DNA of 64,000 nucleotides. Source: an uncultured Oscillospiraceae bacterium (GTDB taxonomy: Bacteria > Bacillota > Clostridia > Oscillospirales > Oscillospiraceae). The DNA lies in NCBI GenBank assembly GCA_950097245.1, contig CATNCS010000001.1, positions 51,238 to 115,237 of the forward strand. The letters are read 5' to 3'. The notes beneath the pieces were generated by a model. The model saw only the letters and a program-made list of their open reading frames with translations, had not been told where the DNA came from and did not search any database. Made by a program: the position numbers and the translations under genes. Of this stretch, positions 1-8,138 are shown piece by piece (the stretch's first letter is position 1; each line of letters starts with the position of its first letter).

Positions 1-1599
1 CGGGACGGAGGGACCCGCTTCGGTGAGCTTCTGCCCCCGGGCGTCGGTCATGGCCCGGACACGGCCCACTGCGGTGCCGGCGATGATGACATCGCCCTGC
101 TTCAGGGTGCCGTTCTGCACCAGCAGAGTGGCCACAGGGCCCCGGCCCTTGTCCAGCCGGGCCTCAATCACCGCGCCGTGGGCGGTGCGGTTGGGATTGG
201 CCTTCAGCTCCTGGACCTCGGAGGTGAGCACCACCATGTCCAGCAGGTTGTCGATGCCCATGCCCGTCTTGGCGGAAATCTTACACACAATGGTCTCGCC
301 GCCCCACTCCTCGGGCACCAGCTCATACTCGGTGAGCTGCTGCATGATCCGGTCTGGGTTGGCCGCCGGCTTATCCATCTTGTTGATGGCCACGATGATG
401 GGGATATTGGCCGCCTTGGCGTGGTTGATGGACTCCACGGTCTGGGGCATAATGCCGTCGTCGGCGGCCACCACCAGGATGGCCACGTCGGTAATCATAG
501 CGCCCCGGGCCCGCATGGCGGTAAAGGCCTCGTGGCCGGGGGTGTCCAGGAAGGTGACGGGGTTGCCCTTCACGTCCACCTGGTAGGCGCCGATGTGCTG
601 GGTGATGCCGCCGGCCTCGCCGGCGGTGACGTTGGCATTTCGGATATAATCCAGAAGGGAGGTCTTGCCGTGGTCCACGTGGCCCATGACCACCACCACG
701 GGAGCCCGGGGCTCCAGGTCCTCCTCCCTGTCCTCGGCGGTGTCGATGAGCCGCTCCTCGATGGTGACGATCACTTCCTTCTCCACCTTGCAGCCCATCT
801 CCTCGGCGATGATGGCGGCGGTGTCGAAGTCGATGATGTCGCTGAGGGAGGCCATAACCCCGTTCTTGATGAGGCACTTCACCACCTCGGCCCCGGTCTT
901 CTTCATCCGGGAGGCCAGCTCGCCCACGCCGATCTCGTCGGGGATGAGCACCTTGGTGGGGGCCTTCTTGGCAATCTCCAGCTGGAGGCGGCGCATCCGG
1001 TCCTGCTCCTCCTGGCGGCGCTTGTTGCCGAAGGACTGGCCCCGGCCGCCCTGCTGGCGGCCCCGCTGGTTCTGCTTCTGGAGCTTCTGCTTGCCCCCCC
1101 GCATATCCTGGCGGCGCTGGTCGGTGAAGTTCTCCAGCCGCTCGTCGTACTTCTCCAGGTTGACCGCCGGGCCGCCCCGGGTGTCCACCACCTTCTTGGC
1201 GGGGACGCGGGAGGTGGGCTGCTGAACCGGCTGCTTTGCCTGTCCCTGCTGCTGGGGAGGGTTGGGCTTGGCGCCCTGGTCCTGGACGGGCCTGGGCTGC
1301 TGCGCCTTCTTCTCCCCCTTGGGGGCGGGCTGCCTGGGCTCCGCCTTGGGGGCGGGCTCCTTCCTGGCCTCCGGCTCGTGGTAGACGTCGGCGTAGACCT
1401 GTTCGATGGAGTCGATCTGGTTGTGCTGGGTCAGGTACTCGAACACAATGGACAGCTCCTCGTCGGTGAGGGGCTGCATGTGGTTCTTGGGGGGATGTCC
1501 GTACTGGGTCAGGATATCCATAATATCCTTGGAGGGCAGGGCTTTACCGCCCCTGCTGAAGTCCTTGGCCAGCTTATGGACCGGATATTTAATCATCAT
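1..1599 (-). CDS. infB: Translation initiation factor IF-2, C-terminus outside window
   Basis: This is the GTPase that delivers initiator tRNA to the 30S ribosome and promotes subunit joining. The ORF track misses it because no stop codon lies in the window; I read 533 codons on the minus strand. The N-terminal part is an IF2_N-type domain followed by a Pro/Gln/Lys-rich linker and a second IF2_N region. The G domain then shows P-loop GHVDHGKT, switch DTPGHEAF and NKMD. The start ATG at 1599 follows GAGGTG by 9 nt, and a second ATG follows directly. It is the last gene of the rimP-nusA-ylxR-ylxQ-infB operon visible here, 20 nt after ylxQ. Identity is certain; only the 3' end is missing. Confidence 0.98.
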   Translation of the reverse strand, partial: MMIKYPVHKLAKDFSRGGKALPSKDIMDILTQYGHPPKNHMQPLTDEELSIVFEYLTQHNQIDSIEQVYADVYHEPEARKEPAPKAEPRQPAPKGEKKAQQPRPVQDQGAKPNPPQQQGQAKQPVQQPTSRVPAKKVVDTRGGPAVNLEKYDERLENFTDQRRQDMRGGKQKLQKQNQRGRQQGGRGQSFGNKRRQEEQDRMRRLQLEIAKKAPTKVLIPDEIGVGELASRMKKTGAEVVKCLIKNGVMASLSDIIDFDTAAIIAEEMGCKVEKEVIVTIEERLIDTAEDREEDLEPRAPVVVVMGHVDHGKTSLLDYIRNANVTAGEAGGITQHIGAYQVDVKGNPVTFLDTPGHEAFTAMRARGAMITDVAILVVAADDGIMPQTVESINHAKAANIPIIVAINKMDKPAANPDRIMQQLTEYELVPEEWGGETIVCKISAKTGMGIDNLLDMVVLTSEVQELKANPNRTAHGAVIEARLDKGRGPVATLLVQNGTLKQGDVIIAGTAVGRVRAMTDARGQKLTEAGPSVP

Positions 1600-1619
1600 A
1601 GATGAATGCACCTCGTTTC

Positions 1620-2156
1620 TCAGGGTTTACGGAGCTTGCCGGTAAGCCGGCGTCCGCCAGGACCATGCTTCACTGCTTTGCCCCCCTGGTGCGGGGGCAT
1701 CTCCTCCTTGGGGGGCGGAGGAGCCCAGGGTTTTCGCTTGCCCTGGCGGAGGTTCTTCTCATGCTGCCGCTGTTCCTTCTGCCGCTGGAGCACACGGTCG
1801 GCCTTATCCCGCAGCTGCCGGGCGGCGGGGCCGTATCTGTCCGGGTCCCGGGCGGCCAGCTTCTCCACAACGGCGGCCCCGAAGCCCGCGTCGGTGAGGG
1901 CCAGCATGGCGCAGGAGGACCGGCCCAGAATAAAGCCCAGCTCCCCCTTGGTGAAGGGGGTCTCCAGCCAGAGGACTCCCCCCGCCTCGCCGAAGTGGGC
2001 GGCCCGGCGGCGGGTGTTGGGGGCGGCGTCGGCGGCCAGCAGGATCAATCTGGCCTGCCGGGCCCGGCAGGCTCCCCCCACCGGCTCCTCACCGATCTCC
2101 AGCCGGCCGGCCTTTTTGGCCAGTCCCAGCAGGTGGAGAATGGGATCATTGGGCAT
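1620..2156 (-). CDS. rplGA: L7Ae/L30e-family ribosome-associated protein (YlxQ-like) with basic tail
   Basis: The first ~100 residues form an L7Ae/L30e RNA-binding fold: an N-terminal helix [17 protein letters not shown], a [12 protein letters not shown] strand, and a later [18 protein letters not shown] region. About 75 residues follow that are highly basic and Pro/Gln-rich and lack family structure, making this protein longer than the usual ~100-aa YlxQ. The gene overlaps ylxR by 11 nt and precedes infB, the conserved position of ylxQ in Firmicutes. It probably binds a kink-turn RNA in or near the ribosome, but the target is not evident from sequence. The gene symbol rests on position plus fold. 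Confidence 0.88.
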   Translation of the reverse strand: MPNDPILHLLGLAKKAGRLEIGEEPVGGACRARQARLILLAADAAPNTRRRAAHFGEAGGVLWLETPFTKGELGFILGRSSCAMLALTDAGFGAAVVEKLAARDPDRYGPAARQLRDKADRVLQRQKEQRQHEKNLRQGKRKPWAPPPPKEEMPPHQGGKAVKHGPGGRRLTGKLRKP

Positions 2157-2424
2157 CCGCGGGCACCTCCTTCATCTGTTCCTCCAGCCCCGCCCATACC
2201 TCGTCGGGCATGGGGGCGGAGAAGGCCCGCTCCAGCGCCCGGCTCTTCCGGGCCCGCTTCAGGCACTCCGGGTTGGGGCACACATAGGCCCCCCGGCCGG
2301 GCAGCTTGCCCTTGAAGTCCAAGGACACCGCCCCCTCCGGGGATTTGACCACCCGGATCAGGGTCTTCTTCTCTTTCATTTCCCGGCAGCCGACACATTG
2401 GCGCATGGGTATCTTCTTGGGCAA
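2146..2424 (-). CDS. ylxR: YlxR family (DUF448) nucleic-acid-binding protein, TTG start
   Basis: A 92-residue protein with the family signature RQCVGCREMKEKKTLIRVV near the N-terminus and GRGAYVCPNPECLKRA in the middle. These are basic and cysteine-bearing motifs that fit RNA binding. The ORF track extends further upstream, but AAGGAG lies 8 nt before a TTG at 2424, and that start gives the usual family N-terminus (MPKKIPMRQC). It sits between nusA and ylxQ in the conserved order and overlaps ylxQ by 11 nt, suggesting translational coupling. A palindromic repeat separates it from nusA. YlxR has been linked to regulation of ribosome or RNase P function in other Firmicutes; nothing here adds to that. 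Confidence 0.92.
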   Translation of the reverse strand: MPKKIPMRQCVGCREMKEKKTLIRVVKSPEGAVSLDFKGKLPGRGAYVCPNPECLKRARKSRALERAFSAPMPDEVWAGLEEQMKEVPADAQ

Positions 2425-2462
2425 GACTCTCTCTCCTTCATCAACGCGGGGGAATTGTTGTG

Positions 2463-2534
2463 TGTAGGGGCGGACATTGTCCGCCCGCTGTTGGCGCTTT
2501 TGATTCCTGCGGGTGCACATTGTGCGCCCCTACA
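2463..2534. repeat. Palindromic repeat copy 1 (TGTAGGGGCG family)
   Basis: A 72-bp imperfect inverted repeat bounded by TGTAGGGGCGGAC and GTGCGCCCCTACA, with an internal mini-palindrome at each end (GGGCGGACATTGTCCGCCC type). Its inner edge ends 3 nt from the nusA stop codon. It lies inside the rimP-infB operon between nusA and ylxR. Five further copies and one half copy occur in the window. Confidence 0.85.
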
Positions 2535-2537
2535 AGG

Positions 2538-3752
2538 TCATTCCTCCGGGGCCTCCCCGTTCTCCTCCGCTTCGGCCATAGCCGCCTCCAGGGCGTCGGC
2601 CTGGGCCTGGGCCTCCGCCTGGGCGGCCAGCTCCTCGATGGACTCCAGGGGGGCGGAGGCGGGCTTGATGTCAATTTTATAGCCGGTGAGCTTGGCGGCC
2701 AGGCGGGCGTTCTGGCCCTCCTTGCCGATGGCCAGGGACAGCTGGTCGTCGGGGACCACCACCCGGCAGCTCTTGGCGTCGCCCACAGAGGGCAGCTCCT
2801 CCACGCTGATGACGTCGGCGGGGGACAGGGCAGCGGCGATATACTCCGCCGGGTCCTCAGACCACTTGATGATGTCGATCTTCTCCCCCTTGAGCTCCTC
2901 CACAATGGTGTTCACCCGCTGGCCCCGGGGACCCACACAGGCGCCGATGGGGTCCACGTTGGGCTCCACGGCCCAGACAGCCATCTTTGTCCGGGAGCCC
3001 GCCTCCCGGGCCACGGAGCGAATCTCCACCGTGCCGTCGTAGACCTCGGGGACCTCCATCTCAAACAGCCGCTTCACCAGGCCGGGGTGGGTGCGGGAGA
3101 TGAGCACCTGGGGGCCCTTGGTGGCCTTGCGGACCTCCACCACGTAGACCTTCAGCCGCTGGCCCTCGGTATAGCGCTCCCCCTTCACCTGCTCACCCGT
3201 CCCCAGATAGGCGTCGGTAAACTCAGAACCGGAGTGCAGCCGCAGAGACACCGCCCCGTTCCGGGGGTCGATGCGGGTGACGGTGCCGGTGAGCAGCTCG
3301 TGCTCCTTGGTGGAAAACTCGTCGTAAATCATCCCCTGCTCCGCCTCGCGGATGCCCTGGATGATTACCTGGCGGGCGGTCTGGGCGGCGATACGGCCAA
3401 AGGCCCGGGCCTTCACCTCCATGCGCACCGTGTCCCCCAGCTCGGCCTGGGGCAGGGAGCGCCTGGCCTCCTCCAGGCTGATCTCGGTGGCGGGGTTATC
3501 CACCTCCTCCACGATCTCCTTCTTCAAAAACAGCCGGACGGTATAGGTGGACTCGTCGGCCTCGATAAACAGATTGTCCCCCACGCCCTCGTGGTCCCGG
3601 CGGTAGGCGGACAGCAACGCCTGGGTCACCTTCTCCATCATGTACCCGGGCTTGATTCCCTTCTCCTGCTCAATCTGATGGATCGCCTCAAAAAATTCCT
3701 TGCCGTCCATCTCGTTGGGGTTGACGGCCTTCTTTGTCACTCGTTTTGCCAC
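2538..3752 (-). CDS. nusA: Transcription termination/antitermination factor NusA
   Basis: A 404-residue NusA that binds RNA polymerase and nascent RNA to modulate pausing, termination and antitermination. The N-terminal polymerase-binding domain comes first. It is followed by an S1 domain (around GDTVRMEVKARAFGRIAAQ) and tandem KH domains with GACVGPRGQRVNTIVEELKGEKIDII and LAIGKEGQNARLAAKLTGYKIDI. The C-terminal ~45 residues are acidic and Ala/Glu-rich, with no AR repeats, as in most Firmicutes. The start is GTG at 3752, 8 nt after AGGAGG. Palindromic repeats flank the gene on both sides (rimP-nusA and nusA-ylxR gaps). Confidence 0.98.
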   Translation of the reverse strand: MAKRVTKKAVNPNEMDGKEFFEAIHQIEQEKGIKPGYMMEKVTQALLSAYRRDHEGVGDNLFIEADESTYTVRLFLKKEIVEEVDNPATEISLEEARRSLPQAELGDTVRMEVKARAFGRIAAQTARQVIIQGIREAEQGMIYDEFSTKEHELLTGTVTRIDPRNGAVSLRLHSGSEFTDAYLGTGEQVKGERYTEGQRLKVYVVEVRKATKGPQVLISRTHPGLVKRLFEMEVPEVYDGTVEIRSVAREAGSRTKMAVWAVEPNVDPIGACVGPRGQRVNTIVEELKGEKIDIIKWSEDPAEYIAAALSPADVISVEELPSVGDAKSCRVVVPDDQLSLAIGKEGQNARLAAKLTGYKIDIKPASAPLESIEELAAQAEAQAQADALEAAMAEAEENGEAPEE

Positions 3753-3769
3753 GTGCTCTTCCTCCTACG

Positions 3770-3837
3770 GCAGGGGCGCACAGTATGCGCCCGCTCATTA
3801 CGCATTTGTTTGCGGACGGATGATATCCGCCCTTACA
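3770..3837. repeat. Palindromic repeat copy 2
   Basis: About 68 bp, with AGGGGCGCACAGTATGCGCCC at one end and GCGGACGGATGATATCCGCCC then TTACA at the other. The end abuts the rimP stop codon (3838) directly. The outer ends are less perfect than in other copies. Confidence 0.78.
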
Positions 3838-4293
3838 TTAGAACCTGGGGTACAGCCGTACCAGCGCAATCTCCTGCTTGCTGAAACGGGTCTCCGCCCC
3901 GTTCACGTCTAAGGTCACATCTCCGATCTCATACCCCTTGAGGACGCCCACAAACTCCTTGCGGCCCTCCCGGGGACGGTAGAGCTTGACCTCCACCTCT
4001 TCCCCCAGAAAGGCGGCAAAGTGCTCGGGCTTTTTCAGCGCCCGGTCCGCCCCGGCGGAGGACACCTCAAAGGTGTAGCTGCCCTCGATGGGATCGGCCT
4101 GGTCCAGCAGGTCGGACAGGGGGCGGGAGACAGCCTCGCAGTCGTCGATGGACACGCCGCCCTCCCTGTCGATATAGACCCGGAGGAACCAGGTCCCCGC
4201 CTCCTTTACATATTCCACGTCCCACAGGGAGCACCCGGCCTGCTCCACCACCGGAAGGGCCAGGGCGGCCACCGCGTCGGTCACCTTTGCCAT
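3838..4293 (-). CDS. rimP: Ribosome maturation factor RimP
   Basis: A 151-residue RimP, which assists 30S subunit maturation. The N-terminal alpha/beta domain carries GCSLWDVEYVKEAGTWFLRV, followed by the SVSRPLSDLLDQ-like and SYTFEVSSAGADRALK signatures and a C-terminal SH3-like barrel. The ORF track starts at a TTG (4302) that would sit only 2 nt from AGGAGG. The ATG at 4293, 11 nt from the same site, gives the usual MAKVT-type start, so I use it. It is the first gene of the operon, driven by the promoter at 4397-4425. Confidence 0.96.
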   Translation of the reverse strand: MAKVTDAVAALALPVVEQAGCSLWDVEYVKEAGTWFLRVYIDREGGVSIDDCEAVSRPLSDLLDQADPIEGSYTFEVSSAGADRALKKPEHFAAFLGEEVEVKLYRPREGRKEFVGVLKGYEIGDVTLDVNGAETRFSKQEIALVRLYPRF

Positions 4294-4396
4294 ATTGGTC
4301 AAAACCTCCTGAAAACCGGTGTTTCTCCGGTTTTTTCAACAATAAAGAGCGGAGCCACAACCCCACTCTTACCATACTACCTTACTTTCTGATTAT

Positions 4397-4425
4397 ACTA
4401 TACCACACCGCTGCGGGAATTGCAA
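4397..4425 (-). promoter_or_regulatory. Promoter of the rimP-nusA-infB operon
   Basis: On the minus strand TTGCAA is followed by 17 bp and TATAGT. The transcript would run ~100 nt before rimP through a GGAGAAACACCGGTTTTC hairpin. Confidence 0.75.
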
Positions 4426-4522
4426 GAGATTACACCGAAGTTTTTTCCAAAAATTCGGAGCTTTTCAAAAATCCTCCCGTCAAAGACGGTCAAAAAATCC
4501 AGTTTCTCCGCTCATTTCCGGA

Positions 4523-4551
4523 TTGAACCTTTTAAAGCGGGCACATACTAG
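4523..4551 (+). promoter_or_regulatory. Possible promoter of the small lipoprotein gene
   Basis: TTGAAC, 17 bp, TACTAG. The -10 match is modest, but the position (~48 nt before the start codon) fits. The AT-rich stretch 4430-4520 between the divergent promoters holds no ORF. Confidence 0.4.
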
Positions 4552-4598
4552 ATCGCGGATGGGACTTCCGTGAAAAAACGAGCGGGAGGATTCTTCAC

Positions 4599-5081
4599 AT
4601 GAAAAAGAGCATTGCGGCTCTGGCCCTGGCCCTCGCCCTGGCGGGTACGCTGACGGCCTGCAGCAATCGGGACCCTAACGCCAACAACGGCGGCAGCAAT
4701 ACCAACGGCGGCGCCAACAGCGGCGTCACCTCCGGGGCCAACGGCTCCGGCACAACCTCCGGCACCGGTTCCGCCTCCGGCACTCCCGGCACGGTGAGCC
4801 GGCGCTACGGCGGCCAGACCGTCTACAACGGCCGCACCTACAGCAATGGCCGGGACTATTTTGACGACGGCCGCTATACCGCCGGCTCCAACGGCCGGGT
4901 CTACGGCGGCGACGGCAATGCCGTCTCCCGGGACCTGACCCGGGACGCCCGGGATATCGTCCGGGACACCGGCGACGCCATCGGTGACATCGGCCGTGGC
5001 ATCGGCGATGTGATTACCGGAAACGACACCTACTCCGGCACCCCCAGCTGGGAGCCTGACTCCAGCGCGGTGCGCTATTAA
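4599..5081 (+). CDS. Small secreted lipoprotein, Gly/Asn/Ser-rich, function unknown
   Basis: 160 residues. An N-terminal signal (MKKSIAALALALALAGTLTAC) ends in an LTAC lipobox, so the protein should be lipidated at Cys21 on the outer face of the membrane. Residues ~22-65 are a Gly/Asn/Ser/Thr-rich linker. The remainder holds short Tyr/Gly/Arg/Asp repeats (YGG, YNGRTYSNGRDY, DLTRDARDIVRDTGDAIGDIG). I recognise no domain; the DARDIVRDTGDAIGDI stretch could form an amphipathic helix. RBS GGGAGGA lies 8 nt upstream of the ATG, and a strong terminator follows, so it is monocistronic. Confidence 0.85.
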   Translation: MKKSIAALALALALAGTLTACSNRDPNANNGGSNTNGGANSGVTSGANGSGTTSGTGSASGTPGTVSRRYGGQTVYNGRTYSNGRDYFDDGRYTAGSNGRVYGGDGNAVSRDLTRDARDIVRDTGDAIGDIGRGIGDVITGNDTYSGTPSWEPDSSAVRY

Positions 5082-5085
5082 CCAA

Positions 5086-5120
5086 AACGGGACGGGCAAT
5101 CGCCCGTCCCGCGCTTTTTT
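5086..5120 (+). terminator. Intrinsic terminator after the lipoprotein gene
   Basis: CGGGACGGGC-AAT-CGCCCGTCCCG hairpin followed by CTTTTTT. The next convergent-RNA promoter begins 3 nt later. Confidence 0.9.
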
Positions 5121-5156
5121 CCTTGACAAATATGTATCATCGGGTATAATAAATAC

Positions 5157-5250
5157 GGAAGGGCGCTGTCAGCAAACGACTAGCCCCCTGTTTTAGTTAC
5201 AAGAAGTAACCGCCAAACTGTTGGGAGCAGAGGGCGGTTACTTCTTTTTA
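5157..5250 (+). ncRNA. Candidate antitoxin RNA of the Hol_Tox-like locus
   Basis: A strong promoter (TTGACA at 5123, 16 bp, TATAAT at 5145-5150) points at the small toxin-like gene on the other strand. The predicted RNA begins near 5157 and ends at the shared hairpin 5201-5247 (AAGAAGTAACCGCC/GGCGGTTACTTCTT plus T-run). It is therefore antisense to the last ~12 nt and 3' end of the toxin mRNA. Its GCCCCCTGTT (5183-5192) recurs as a direct repeat at 5357-5366 inside the toxin 5' leader, giving a second possible pairing site just upstream of the toxin ribosome site. No ORF of note lies in it. Inferred from promoters and terminator only. Confidence 0.65.
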
Positions 5251-5318
5251 CCCTGGATGAACAGGCCGCAGATACCAATGATAACGAGACACAACTGCAA
5301 AACCTCTGATGTACTCAC
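5238..5318 (-). CDS. 26-residue holin-like toxin peptide (type I TA candidate)
   Basis: A GTG-started ORF of 26 codons missed by the ORF track. It begins MSTSEVLQL, continues as a single hydrophobic segment (CLVIIGICGLFI) and ends in GKKK, the layout of the small putative holin-like toxins common in Firmicutes. A GGGGGG ribosome site lies 7 nt upstream. The promoter is TTGACA (5455-5460), 18 bp, TATAAT (5431-5436), giving a ~110-nt structured leader with CCCGCC/GGCGGG and CCCCC/GGGGG hairpins. The stop codon and final lysines lie inside the bidirectional terminator stem shared with the convergent RNA. Toxicity is inferred, not seen. Confidence 0.72.
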   Translation of the reverse strand: MSTSEVLQLCLVIIGICGLFIQGKKK

Positions 5319-5463
5319 TGGGCAGCCCCCCTTTCGCAAGATCAGGGGGCAGAAGCGCCCCCTGTTGGGGGACTAACCGTCTACTGTTATGACAGCGCAC
5401 CTTCGTCCCGCCTGGCTGGCGGGCATTTTTATTATAACGCAATCAGTTGGATTCTGTCAAATC

Positions 5464-7428
5464 CTACTTCTTTTTCTTTGGCTTTGCCCAGCCCTTCTTG
5501 CGGATTGGCTTGGCGGAGCCTTCTTTTTTCTCTACCCGGGTGCGGGTGTCGGCACGGGGCTTTTTCCGCGGCTGTCCCTTGGACGGCGGGGCGGCGCAGA
5601 GGCCGCCCCCTACGGGAGTGCCTCTGTCCGGCTTGACCAGGCAGTGCTTGCCGTAGCCGATCAGGTCCTCCCGGCCGGTTTTGCGGAGGGCCTCCAGCAC
5701 CAGCTTGCGGTTCTGGGGCTTGCGCCACTGCATCAGCGCCCGCTGGAGGGCCTTGTCGTGGGGGGACTTGGGGACAAACACCGGCTCCATGGTCCTGGGG
5801 TCGATGCCGGTGTACCACATGCAGGTGGCCAGGGTGCCGGGGGTGGGGTAGAAGTCCTGGACCTGCTCGGGCATGTGGCCCTGCCGGTTCAGCCACTCAG
5901 CCAGCCGGACGGCGTCCTCCAGCGTACAGCCCGGGTGGGAGGAGATGAGGTAGGGCACCAGGTACTGGTCCTTGCCGTAACGGCGGTTGAGCTTGAAGTA
6001 CTTCTCCCGGAACTTTTCGTAGACCTCAATGTGGGGCTTGCCCATATAGTCCAGGGTGTGGGCCACACAGTGCTCCGGGGCCACCTTCAGCTGGCCGGAG
6101 ATGTGGTGCTGGACCAGGTCGGTGAAGAACTCCCCGCTGGGGTCCTTCATCAGGTGGTCAAAGCGAATCCCCGACCGGATGAACACCTTTTTCACCTTGG
6201 GAATGGCCCGGAGCTTGCGCAGAAGCAGCATGTAGTCGGTGTGGTCGGCGTCCAGGTTGGGGCAGGGCTCCGGGGCCAGGCAGGCCCGGTTCCGGCACAT
6301 GCCGGATTTCAACTGCTTCTGGCAGGAGGGGCGGCGGAAGGTGGCAGACGGTCCGCCCACATCGTGGATGTAGCCCTTGAAGCCGGGGTGCTCTGTGAGC
6401 AGGCGTACCTCCCGGACCACGCTGTCGTGGCTGCGGCAGGAGACGGTCCGGCCCTGGTGGAAGGCCAGGGAACAGAAGCTGCACGCCCCGAAGCAGCCCC
6501 GGTTGTGGGTGACGGAGAAGCGCACCTCCTCAATGGCGGGGACGCCCCCCATGTCGTCGTACATGGGGTGTGGCTCCCGGACGTAGGGCAGCTCGGCCAC
6601 CCGGTCCATTTCCCCAGTGGTCAGGGGAAAGGCGGGCGGGTTGACAATCAAAAACCGGTCTCCGTGCTTCTGGATGATGGCCTTGCCGGACACCGCGTCG
6701 TGCTCCTGATACTCCACCATGTTGGCCTTGGCGTAGGCCGTTTTGGAGGCGGACACCTCCTCAAAGGAGGGCACCTCCACCCGGGGATAGGCGCACAGGG
6801 AGGGGTACTTTCCAATGACGCAGGTCCCCCGCACGTCGGTAATCTCAGAGACGGGGGTCCCGGAGGCCAGCCGGGCGGCGATCTCTAAAGTCGCCGTCTC
6901 CCCCATACCGTAGGTGAGGATGTCCGCCTGGGCGTCGAAGAGGACGGACCGGCGGACCTTGTCCTCCCAGTAGTCGTAGTGGGCGAAGCGGCGGAGGGAG
7001 GCCTCCAGCCCGCCGATGACGATGGGGATGTCCCCAAAGGCCTCACGGACCCGGTTGGAGTACACCGCTACCGCGTGGTCGGGGCGCAGGCCGGCCTTCC
7101 GCCCGGGGGAGTAGGCGTCGTCGTGGCGGCGCTTTTTGGCGGCGGTGTAGTGGGCCACCATGGAGTCGATGTTCCCCGCCCCGATGAGCACCCCCAGCCG
7201 GGGCCGGCCCAGGGCGGCGAAGGCCTCCGCCGATCTCCAGTCCGGCTGGGCCAGCACCGCCACCCGGTAGCCCTCCGCCTCCAGAATCCGGCCGATGATG
7301 GCCGGGCCGAAGGAGGGGTGATCCACATAGGCGTCGCCGGTGATGAGCAGAAAGTCGAAGAAATCCCACCCCCGGCGGGCCATGTCCTCCCGGCTGACGG
7401 GGAGGAATAAATCTCGGTCAAAAGGCAT
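5464..7428 (-). CDS. YgiQ family radical SAM protein
   Basis: About 654 residues from ATG 7428; the ORF track runs on upstream into a different locus. The N-terminal ~300 residues are the YgiQ N-domain ([16 protein letters not shown], then [20 protein letters not shown]). A radical-SAM core follows with the 4Fe-4S motif CFGACSFC in [18 protein letters not shown], and later PEHC and HPGCT segments. The last ~40 residues are Lys/Arg/Pro-rich. The family is conserved but its substrate is not established. Part of the C-terminal tail (GGGLCAAPP) is encoded by a half copy of the palindromic repeat. The ribosome site is weak (AGAGGG), so the start could shift slightly. Confidence 0.93.
   Translation of the reverse strand: MPFDRDLFLPVSREDMARRGWDFFDFLLITGDAYVDHPSFGPAIIGRILEAEGYRVAVLAQPDWRSAEAFAALGRPRLGVLIGAGNIDSMVAHYTAAKKRRHDDAYSPGRKAGLRPDHAVAVYSNRVREAFGDIPIVIGGLEASLRRFAHYDYWEDKVRRSVLFDAQADILTYGMGETATLEIAARLASGTPVSEITDVRGTCVIGKYPSLCAYPRVEVPSFEEVSASKTAYAKANMVEYQEHDAVSGKAIIQKHGDRFLIVNPPAFPLTTGEMDRVAELPYVREPHPMYDDMGGVPAIEEVRFSVTHNRGCFGACSFCSLAFHQGRTVSCRSHDSVVREVRLLTEHPGFKGYIHDVGGPSATFRRPSCQKQLKSGMCRNRACLAPEPCPNLDADHTDYMLLLRKLRAIPKVKKVFIRSGIRFDHLMKDPSGEFFTDLVQHHISGQLKVAPEHCVAHTLDYMGKPHIEVYEKFREKYFKLNRRYGKDQYLVPYLISSHPGCTLEDAVRLAEWLNRQGHMPEQVQDFYPTPGTLATCMWYTGIDPRTMEPVFVPKSPHDKALQRALMQWRKPQNRKLVLEALRKTGREDLIGYGKHCLVKPDRGTPVGGGLCAAPPSKGQPRKKPRADTRTRVEKKEGSAKPIRKKGWAKPKKKK
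5588..5615. repeat. Half copy of the palindromic repeat inside the ygiQ reading frame
   Basis: GGGGCGGCGCAGAGGCCGCC followed by CCCTACGGG is almost the same as the right half of the repeat at 9935-9962. Here it is read through in frame and encodes part of the basic C-terminal tail. Confidence 0.7.
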
Positions 7429-7494
7429 AATCTGCCCTCTTTTCTTTTGGAATACTGCCAGTATATCAGCCTGCGGAGAATCCGTCAACGTGTC

Positions 7495-7523
7495 TTGCGT
7501 CCCCTGTCGGATTTTGGTATAAT
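7495..7523 (+). promoter_or_regulatory. Promoter and ribosome-site-sequestering leader of Fst-like locus 1
   Basis: TTGCGT, 17 bp, TATAAT. The ~40-nt leader that follows carries CCCCACCT, which can pair with AGGAGGTGGG at the ribosome site. Confidence 0.75.
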
Positions 7524-7570
7524 GGCGGTGCTGTCCCCACCTACACCGGCAGCGGGAGGAGGTGGGAATC

Positions 7571-7666
7571 GTGGAGTACATACTCGGTTTCATTGTGTCT
7601 GTCGCAGCGAACGTAGTCTCCCACTGCGTGAGCAAGTGGCTTGACAGGCATAACAGGGAACAGTAA
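7571..7666 (+). CDS. 31-residue Fst/par-like membrane peptide, copy 1
   Basis: A GTG-started 31-codon ORF too short for the track. It starts [11 protein letters not shown], has a hydrophobic core ([11 protein letters not shown]) and ends [11 protein letters not shown]. This resembles Fst/Lpt-type toxin peptides: a membrane helix followed by a WL-D/N-H-basic tail. The ribosome site GGAGGAGGTGGG is complementary to CCCCACC in the leader. Downstream are a shared bidirectional terminator and a convergent antisense promoter. Two near-identical paralogues lie at 7900-7995 and 22483-22578. The toxin role is inferred from architecture and family likeness. Confidence 0.75.
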   Translation: MEYILGFIVSVAANVVSHCVSKWLDRHNREQ

Positions 7667-7678
7667 GCCCACCATAGC

Positions 7679-7729
7679 AAAAAGCGGCCCTCCGGAGAGC
7701 TCCCATCTCTTCCGGAGGGCCGCTTTTTG
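7679..7729. terminator. Bidirectional terminator of Fst-like locus 1
   Basis: AAAAAGCGGCCCTCCGGA and its complement TCCGGAGGGCCGCTTTTT enclose a small loop. A-run and T-run on opposite sides let it stop both convergent transcripts, so the two RNAs overlap through the stem. Confidence 0.9.
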
Positions 7730-7769
7730 CGGTGGAAATATGAAATACATCCTCGGTTTGGCTTTCGCC
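7679..7769 (-). ncRNA. Candidate antitoxin RNA of Fst-like locus 1
   Basis: Minus-strand promoter TTGCAT (7800-7805), 18 bp, TATAAT (7776-7781). The ~90-nt RNA starts with a TGGCGAAAGCCA hairpin (GNRA-type loop), then AACCGAGGATGTATTTCAT, which is nearly the complement of the toxin initiation region, and ends in the shared terminator. On DNA this appears as a direct repeat of the toxin start (TACATCCTCGGTTT versus TACATACTCGGTTT). That matches the direct-repeat design of Fst RNAI/RNAII. Confidence 0.7.
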
Positions 7770-7825
7770 AGAGATATTATACCACATTGGTGTCACTCAA
7801 TGCAAGAGGAATTTTCACCGCCGCC

Positions 7826-7854
7826 TTGCGTCCCCTGTCGGATTTTGGTATAAT
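7826..7854 (+). promoter_or_regulatory. Promoter of Fst-like locus 2
   Basis: TTGCGT, 17 bp, TATAAT. The spacer (CCCCTGTCGGATTTTGG) is the same as in locus 1, so the two loci are recent duplicates. Confidence 0.75.
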
Positions 7855-7899
7855 GACGGTGCTGTCTCACCCATACCGGCGGCAGAAGGAGGTGGGATT

Positions 7900-7995
7900 G
7901 TGGAATACTTATTTAACTTCTTTGTGTCTGTCACAGCAAACGTAGTTGCCAGCTGCGTAAGCAAATGGCTCGACAGGCACAGCAGGGGACAGTGA
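7900..7995 (+). CDS. 31-residue Fst/par-like membrane peptide, copy 2
   Basis: GTG start after AAGGAGGTGGG. Starts MEYLFNFFVSV, hydrophobic core to ANVVASCV, ends SKWLDRHSRGQ. It has the same length, promoter and layout as copy 1, 329 bp away in the same direction. Amino-acid differences are concentrated in the first ten residues and the last few. The antisense direct repeat has diverged in step with the toxin start, which suggests each antitoxin is specific for its own toxin. Confidence 0.75.
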   Translation: MEYLFNFFVSVTANVVASCVSKWLDRHSRGQ

Positions 7996-8005
7996 GCCCG
8001 TTACC

Positions 8006-8094
8006 GCAAAAGCAACTCCCGGAGAGTGCCAGCTCTCCGGGAGTTGCTTTTGCTCGGTGAGATCATGGAATTATTTAACTTCTTAGCTTTCGCT
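8006..8094 (-). ncRNA. Candidate antitoxin RNA of Fst-like locus 2, with shared terminator
   Basis: Minus promoter TTGCAA (8124-8129), 17 bp, TATGAT (8101-8106). The RNA begins with AGCGAAAGCT, then AAGAAGTTAAATAATTCCA, complementary to the toxin start (ATTTAACTTCTT is shared exactly). It ends in the bidirectional hairpin 8006-8053 (AAAGCAACTCCCGGAGAG and its complement CTCTCCGGGAGTTGCTTT). Confidence 0.7.
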
Positions 8095-8138
8095 ATGTTT
8101 ATCATAGCACACCTTTTCCACATTTGCAAGAGCCAATT

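Noticed and set aside
178-1605. 475-aa plus-strand ORF
   Set aside because: Antisense of infB, whose GTPase motifs are clear on the minus strand.
7429-7680. N-terminal extension of the YgiQ ORF
   Set aside because: It runs through the Fst-like locus; the family N-terminus starts at ATG 7428.
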